A stretch of 11,168 nt of DNA, from positions 1 through 11,168 of the forward strand of contig JBFEKH010000065.1 of the NCBI GenBank assembly GCA_041552775.1, in the 5' to 3' direction. Under the pieces are notes generated by a model that worked only from the letters and a program-made list of their open reading frames with translations, made no database searches and had not been told where the DNA came from. Source of the DNA: Allopontixanthobacter sp041552775 (GTDB taxonomy: Bacteria > Pseudomonadota > Alphaproteobacteria > Sphingomonadales > Sphingomonadaceae). A program made the translations under genes and the position numbers. Below are positions 6,932 to 11,168 of the stretch, piece after piece; positions within the stretch are counted from its first letter, which is position 1; every line of letters starts with the position of its first letter.

Positions 6932-8266
6932 TTAATTATACTCGATATAGGCGTCGTTGCGCAGATCGCGCAGATAACGCTGGGCGCGCTTGGCGATCCG
7001 GTCGTTTTCGAGCTGGCCCATCATCTGTTCGAAGTCGGGCGTGTTGCCCGCGCGTGGATCGTCGCGCCCGCACAGCATTAATACGCTGACACCATCGGTA
7101 ATCGAACCAAACGGCGGTGTTGTCTGCCCAACCTGCAATTCCAGCAAGGCTGGCTGCAACTGTTCCGGCAAATCCCGTACCTTCACACTATCATTTGCCA
7201 CAACCGTCGCGTTGATCGTCGACGCGGCGCGGTCCACATCACCGCATCCGCGCATCGATTGGACAACCTTGCCGAATTCGTCGATCCGGCCGGCAGCCGC
7301 CGCTTCGGACACGCCTGGTTCGAAGGAAATTGCGATCTGTTTGAGGCTGAGCACCGCATCGCGGGGATCGGCCATCAGGATCTGCCGCTTGTCAATCAGG
7401 TACACGATTTCGAACCCGCCCGGAATTTCGAACGGCCCAACCAATTGGCCAACCGACATGCCGCGCGCGACAGTCTGCATTTCTGCGGGCAGGGTTTCCA
7501 GACGGACAAAGCCGAGATCGCCGCCAACCACCGCGGTGGAGGCATCGGAGAACTGGCGCGCATAGGCCACGAAACTGCCGCCCTGCTGCAATTGCTGGAC
7601 AATCCGGCGCGCGTTTTCGAGTGTAGCGTCCCGCGTGGCGGCGGTTGAAGCGAGGAAGATTTCCCCGATCCGGTATTCTTCGGTCCCGCGCGATTCTTCC
7701 ATCCGGGTTAGCAATTCGCGGACCTCTTCTTCGGACACATTGACGAAGGGCGCGATTTCACGTCGTTGGAGTCGCTCCCACGCCATCTCGCCTTCGATCT
7801 GCCGCTTCAGCGAATCGGCGGAGGAGCCGATGCTGGCCAGATAGGTGTCCATCTTGCCGGTGTCGGAACCAAAGTTCTGTGCGGCGACCTGGGCATAACG
7901 GCGATTGATTTCATCCCGGCTGACCACGATTTCCTGGGCTGTAGCTTCCTGGATCTTGAGTGTCTCGTCGATCAGGTTGCGAAGCACCTGTTCGCGCACC
8001 CGCTGCAATTCCTCGTCCGAAATATTGCCTTCTGATGCCGCCACCAGCAAAGCCGTGCGCTGGTCCACATCGGTTCCGGTGATCACCGCGCCGTTCACCA
8101 TCGCGGTGGCGCGGCGCATGTTTGGATCACTTTTGCCCATCAGGGTAGCGTTCTCGGGAATGTTGAGCGAACTGCCCACCTGAGCTCCGCCCGCATTCTG
8201 CGCCTGGGCAGCAATGGGGGCAATGGCCAGGCCAAGGCTGGTGAAACCGGCAAGAATTTTTGACAT
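6932..8266 (-). CDS. surA: Periplasmic chaperone SurA-like (SurA N-terminal and two parvulin-type domains)
   Basis: Periplasmic chaperone that delivers unfolded outer-membrane proteins, including LptD, to the BAM machinery. From ATG 8266 it has 444 residues with a Sec signal peptide (MSKIL, hydrophobic GFTSLGLAIAPIA, predicted cut at AQA/QN near residue 22). The SurA N-terminal helical chaperone region spans about 50-170. The first parvulin-like domain (about 197-292) contains YRIGEIFLA, GGDLGFVRLETLP and GPFEIPGGFEIVYLIDKR. A more diverged second domain (about 305-402) has DLPEQLQPALLELQVGQTTPP and ends LMLCGRD. The usual His of parvulin active sites (HILI-type strand) is replaced by EIFL and QIAI, so isomerase activity is doubtful. 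Two Cys (341, 399) lie in the second domain. An in-frame GTG at 8281 with GGAA 5 nt upstream is an alternative start. The neighbours lptD and pdxA support the identity. Confidence 0.9.
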   Translation of the reverse strand: MSKILAGFTSLGLAIAPIAAQAQNAGGAQVGSSLNIPENATLMGKSDPNMRRATAMVNGAVITGTDVDQRTALLVAASEGNISDEELQRVREQVLRNLIDETLKIQEATAQEIVVSRDEINRRYAQVAAQNFGSDTGKMDTYLASIGSSADSLKRQIEGEMAWERLQRREIAPFVNVSEEEVRELLTRMEESRGTEEYRIGEIFLASTAATRDATLENARRIVQQLQQGGSFVAYARQFSDASTAVVGGDLGFVRLETLPAEMQTVARGMSVGQLVGPFEIPGGFEIVYLIDKRQILMADPRDAVLSLKQIAISFEPGVSEAAAAGRIDEFGKVVQSMRGCGDVDRAASTINATVVANDSVKVRDLPEQLQPALLELQVGQTTPPFGSITDGVSVLMLCGRDDPRAGNTPDFEQMMGQLENDRIAKRAQRYLRDLRNDAYIEYN

Positions 8267-8342
8267 GGTATTCTGAATCACACTGAAATTCCGATATGTG
8301 GCGCAGGTAGCCGCGCAATGAACTGGCCGGGTTTTTGCCTAA

Positions 8343-8415
8343 TTCGGCTTAACCGAAGCTGAGTGGGGCAGCGAATAGCCGGTTTGGCCCGCGCTGCCAA
8401 TTGCCACATTGTGGC
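8343..8415. other. Two short palindromes in the lptD-surA intergenic region
   Basis: The 186-nt gap (8282-8467) holds GCCACA-T-TGTGGC (8403-8415, six-base arms) and TTCGG-CTTAA-CCGAA (8343-8357, five-base arms). They flank the candidate promoter at 8372-8400. They could be operator sites or a weak transcript hairpin after lptD. Nothing else, such as a small gene or strong terminator, is visible in the gap. Confidence 0.3.
8372..8400 (-). promoter_or_regulatory. Candidate promoter upstream of surA-pdxA-rsmA
   Basis: In the lptD-surA gap the minus strand shows TTGGCA (8400-8395, five of six matches to the sigma-70 -35) and TATTCG (8377-8372, about three of six at -10) with a 17-nt spacer. Start of transcription would be about 100 nt before surA. 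A 186-nt gap inside an otherwise tight cluster makes an internal promoter plausible. Confidence 0.35.
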
Positions 8416-8467
8416 TAAGTCGCGGCGAGATTGCGGGAACGATCCGGTGTCCGATTGTGCGACTCAT

Positions 8468-10711
8468 CTAACGAAAACCCAGATTGCGCAGGCTGAAATA
8501 CAATTGGAACGTATTGCCGCGTTCGGCATCGCCCGAGGTTACGTAATCGCGGCGCCACGTCAGGCCCAATTCCAGGCAATCATCCTGATATGCCACGCCC
8601 AGCCGGGTACGGACCGCCTCGAACCCGTCGGAATTCAGGGTCGGGTCCTCTGTCCGGTCGGTCAAATTGAACACGCCCGATCCGAAGACCGACCAGTAAT
8701 TGGCGAAGTGCACCCGCGTGGCGATGCGCAATTCCTCGCGGTCCTGCAAATCTTCCACCAACTCGTCGATATCGCGGTTGAGCTTCAGATAGCCGACTTC
8801 GACATAGGTTTGCCGCGATCCGACAGTCGCGTCGAATTCATTTCGCCGGAGCTTAAGGCTGTCCTTGTCCAGCCGGTATCGGTGGGTCAGTTTCACAAAG
8901 TCCCGGAAGCGAACTTCGGTTCGGCCGACGAAATCGGAGACCCGCTCGCTCAGACCGGTGCCATCGACCAGAATATCGGACGCTTCCTTGAACCGGTAAG
9001 ATTGACCGAGGGTGGTCTTCACCCGCCATCCGGGCCTCTGTAATTCCCAATCGAACCCATAGGTCAGACGAACGCCGTCCTCTACCCGGTCGTAGCCGGG
9101 GAAACGATTGAGCGCGAACAGATTGGAATCTTCGAGGTCAATCGCGCGCGAATCCTCGTTCGGTACCGCCAAATTGCGAATCGGCGGGGTGGCAACCAGT
9201 TGCACCCTCGGTGTCAGGACTTGTGTTCCGCCGAGAAATTCGCCGACAAAGGGCCATTTCACGTCAACCGCCCCCAAGGCGACACCGCGCGCCTGCCAGC
9301 CCGGCAGGCCCCGGTAAGTCACTGTATCAGTGAGGTCATTACCGCTGCTGTGGTAAACATCGCCGCGCGCCAATGCGGTCAGTGATACGATCTGGCCGAG
9401 ACCGGTTACGCCCTGCAAATCCCACCGCGCCCCGGCAAAGGCGCGCTGGGTATCCTGTCCGTCCTGGCGTGAGAGATTGAGCGTGTTGAGCTGCAATTCG
9501 ACCTTGCCGCCCAGCACCGGATCAGCCAGTCGGCGGCGGTAATCGACCACCGGCAGCACCAGCGGGACCTGGCCCTGATCCTGGTCCAGCCGCATTGTCT
9601 GGGTGGCCCAGCCAGCGAAGGAGAAGTAGCTGTCATCGTCGATCCGCTCGACATTGACGGTCGAACGCAGCCGGTCATCATTGCTGATGTCATAGCGGCG
9701 CAGGAAGGTCCGGTCGGTCGCCACGCGGATCGAACCGGTTACGCTCCATTTCGGGGTGAACTGGAACTTACCATTGGCAGCAATATAACCGCGCAGGTCG
9801 CGCTCCGCTGTCGGCACACCGGTAAAGCTGGAGATGCGGCGGCTTTCCGTCAGATAACCGGTAATCTGGTAGGCACCTTCATCAACCAGGTGACGGAACT
9901 GGCCGGTCAGCATCGGCGGCGCTTCGCTGAACAGCGTGCCTGTCAGCGTCAGGTCCCGGTTATCGGCCATGCGCCAGTAATAACTGCCGGTAACCTCAAG
10001 CCCGTTGGACTGGCTGATGCGAAGATCCGGGACCAGAAAACCGGATTCGGCGCGGCCATCGGTCCGCAGCGCCAGCCCGGGCAGCGGCAGCAACCGCGCA
10101 CCAAACAATTCCAGATAGGCACCGCGAAATTTGACCCGCCGGTTTTCCGGATCATAGGTGACCCGGTCTGCCGTGATCCGCCAGCTGGGGTTCTTCGGAC
10201 ATCCTTCGGCATCTTCGACGGCGCAGGCGCTATAGGCGGCTTCGGTCAAGATGATGGTGCCGTCTTCGGCGCGGGTACCGCTGTTGGCCGCCAGCCGGCC
10301 GCCTTCGCGAAGGGCAAGCAGCAGGTTTTCCATCTCGCCGGTTTCGAACTTGTCGTTCAGCTCCAGCCGCTCGGTATAGAGCTGGTTGCCATCCTGATCC
10401 ACGAAGCGGACATCGCCCGATGCGGTAATCAGCCCGCTTTTGCGTTCCCAGCGGATTTCCTGCGCCCGCACCGACTGGTCTTCGCTGCGCAGCACAACAT
10501 TGCCGCTTGCGGTAACAACGTCATTTTCCGAATCGTAAGCGAGATTATTCGCCTCGAAGTCGATTTCGCGCGCTTCGGCAGTTTCCGAGTTCTGCGCTGA
10601 ACCTTGCGTCGTGTCCTGCGCAAAAGCAGGCACGGAGATGCAGCACGCGCCGAGGGTGGCGAGCGCCGCCGCCAGCATACTGGTGGTGGTTGAGGGGGTG
10701 ATTCGGGTCAT
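8468..10711 (-). CDS. lptD: LPS-assembly protein LptD (outer-membrane LPS translocon)
   Basis: Outer-membrane beta-barrel that, with lipoprotein LptE, inserts lipopolysaccharide into the outer leaflet. Length is 747 residues (E. coli 784). It begins with a Sec signal peptide (basic MTR, hydrophobic SMLAAALATLGACCISVPAF, cut predicted at AFA/Q after residue 31). An OstA/LptA-like beta-jellyroll follows (about 48-175, with IDFEANNLAYDSENDVVTAS and repeated ITASGDVRF-type strands). The long beta-barrel (about 210-747) shows alternating strand patterns and ends YFSLRNLGFR, with a C-terminal aromatic as usual for barrels. Mature cysteines are C163 and C171 in the N-domain and C712 in AYQDDCLEL. 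E. coli has adjacent C724 and C725. No clear ribosome binding site precedes ATG 10711, and an in-frame ATG at 10678 would remove the basic end of the signal peptide. It is first in the lptD-surA-pdxA-rsmA order and divergent from pepA. Confidence 0.95.
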   Translation of the reverse strand: MTRITPSTTTSMLAAALATLGACCISVPAFAQDTTQGSAQNSETAEAREIDFEANNLAYDSENDVVTASGNVVLRSEDQSVRAQEIRWERKSGLITASGDVRFVDQDGNQLYTERLELNDKFETGEMENLLLALREGGRLAANSGTRAEDGTIILTEAAYSACAVEDAEGCPKNPSWRITADRVTYDPENRRVKFRGAYLELFGARLLPLPGLALRTDGRAESGFLVPDLRISQSNGLEVTGSYYWRMADNRDLTLTGTLFSEAPPMLTGQFRHLVDEGAYQITGYLTESRRISSFTGVPTAERDLRGYIAANGKFQFTPKWSVTGSIRVATDRTFLRRYDISNDDRLRSTVNVERIDDDSYFSFAGWATQTMRLDQDQGQVPLVLPVVDYRRRLADPVLGGKVELQLNTLNLSRQDGQDTQRAFAGARWDLQGVTGLGQIVSLTALARGDVYHSSGNDLTDTVTYRGLPGWQARGVALGAVDVKWPFVGEFLGGTQVLTPRVQLVATPPIRNLAVPNEDSRAIDLEDSNLFALNRFPGYDRVEDGVRLTYGFDWELQRPGWRVKTTLGQSYRFKEASDILVDGTGLSERVSDFVGRTEVRFRDFVKLTHRYRLDKDSLKLRRNEFDATVGSRQTYVEVGYLKLNRDIDELVEDLQDREELRIATRVHFANYWSVFGSGVFNLTDRTEDPTLNSDGFEAVRTRLGVAYQDDCLELGLTWRRDYVTSGDAERGNTFQLYFSLRNLGFR

Positions 10712-10837
10712 GTCGCGCGGCGCGGTCTTTATCTCGGTCTGCCAACAGGCTGGGATCGGGCGGGGAGCATAGCTTGCCTATCGCACTGCCCGCGAGTAAT
10801 CGCAATCGCCAAGCGAAGCGGCGGCCTTGTGCTGACG

Positions 10838-10862
10838 GGAACCGCGCCCATACTAGATCCTT
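10838..10862 (+). promoter_or_regulatory. Weak EcfG-like promoter candidate before pepA
   Basis: GGAAC (10838-10842) is followed after exactly 16 nt by CCTT (10859-10862), one base from the EcfG consensus GGAAC-N16-CGTT. The mismatch falls in the more informative -10 element. A start near 10869 would leave a leader of only about 12 nt. A weak sigma-70 pair (TTGTGC, then CATACT 16 nt later) overlaps it. The rest of the 169-nt lptD-pepA divergent region shows no better promoter that I can see. Confidence 0.18.
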
Positions 10863-10880
10863 TGACCATCCGGAGCCTTC

Positions 10881-11168
10881 ATGAAAATCGAATTCAGCCA
10901 GACAGTTCCCGCCGACGCCAAGCTGGTGGCATTTATTGCAGACAAGGGCGCGATGCCTGCAGGGCTGGAAATTTCGCTGGTCGAAGGCGCCAAGGTTGCC
11001 CGGTTCAAAGGCAATGCAGGCCAGTTATTCGACGGCTTTGTCGAACGCGGGGGCCACGTGGTACGCATTGCGATTGCTGGCGCAGGCGATCCGTCCAGCG
11101 GCGCAAACGGCGTTCCCAATGGCGTTGACCGTCGGACGGCTCTTGAAAAGGCCGGGGCTGCGCTAACC
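10881..11168 (+). CDS. pepA: Leucyl aminopeptidase (M17, PepA-like), N-terminal part (continues past the right edge)
   Basis: Only 96 residues of the N-terminal domain are visible, and the frame is open to the last base. The opening MKIEFSQTVPADAKLVAFIA, the mid-strand EGAKVARFKGNAGQ, the strand VVRIAIAGAGDP and the closing DRRTALEKAGAAL fit the non-catalytic alpha/beta N-domain of M17 aminopeptidases, which is followed by the di-zinc catalytic domain beyond this window. These cytoplasmic hexamers release N-terminal residues from peptides. The start ATG 10881 has GGAG (10872-10875) 5 nt upstream. It is divergent from lptD across 169 nt. Since the catalytic signature NTDAEGRL is not in view, the call rests on the N-domain pattern and on my recollection that pepA often neighbours lpt genes. 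Confidence 0.72.
   Translation, partial: MKIEFSQTVPADAKLVAFIADKGAMPAGLEISLVEGAKVARFKGNAGQLFDGFVERGGHVVRIAIAGAGDPSSGANGVPNGVDRRTALEKAGAALT

Noticed and set aside
8363..9043. 226-residue plus-strand open frame antisense to the lptD 3' end
   Set aside because: Antisense shadow of the LptD barrel in a G+C-rich genome; no recognisable domain.
9890..10600. 236-residue plus-strand open frame antisense to lptD
   Set aside because: Antisense shadow with no recognisable domain; LptD itself is unambiguous on the other strand.

Overview
This is an ordinary, gene-dense stretch of a bacterial chromosome. The G+C content looks near 60%. Gene content and order suggest an alphaproteobacterium, probably Sphingomonadales (Erythrobacteraceae/Sphingomonadaceae-like). 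That placement rests on protein style and synteny, not on a database match. I see no mobile element, CRISPR array, tRNA or rRNA.

Left block (1-2487, all minus strand): the start of an arginine catabolic operon of the AST (arginine succinyltransferase) type. Reading along the transcript, the order is an M20-family zinc hydrolase, astA (arginine N-succinyltransferase) and astB (N-succinylarginine dihydrolase, which runs off the left edge). Both junctions are 4-nt stop/start overlaps (TTGA and ATGA), so the three genes look translationally coupled. The M20 enzyme is not part of the E. coli astCADBE set. It may supply a deacylation step in this pathway.

Divergent from this operon, across about 188 bp, is glcB (2676-4775, plus strand), a complete malate synthase G. 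The shared intergenic region holds a small palindrome inside a candidate promoter spacer for the arginine operon. glcB converges on a 55-residue, very hydrophilic protein gene (4813-4980, minus), with a hairpin between the two stop codons. The small gene has a strong ribosome binding site and a near-consensus general-stress (EcfG-type) promoter.

Right block (5043-10711, all minus strand): the cell-envelope/cofactor/ribosome cluster lptD-surA-pdxA-rsmA(ksgA), in the same order as in E. coli. LptD is the outer-membrane LPS translocon. SurA is the periplasmic chaperone that helps fold LptD and other beta-barrels. PdxA makes a pyridoxal phosphate precursor. RsmA dimethylates 16S rRNA. surA and pdxA are 11 nt apart. 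A 186-bp lptD-surA gap holds a candidate internal promoter, and a REP-like palindrome sits between pdxA and rsmA. Divergent from lptD at the right edge is the start of pepA-type leucyl aminopeptidase (10881 onward, plus, cut by the window).

No wholly new system was found. The points most worth a second look are the stress-promoter-linked small protein, the M20 enzyme at the head of the AST operon, the cysteine pattern of LptD, and the apparent lack of parvulin catalytic residues in SurA.
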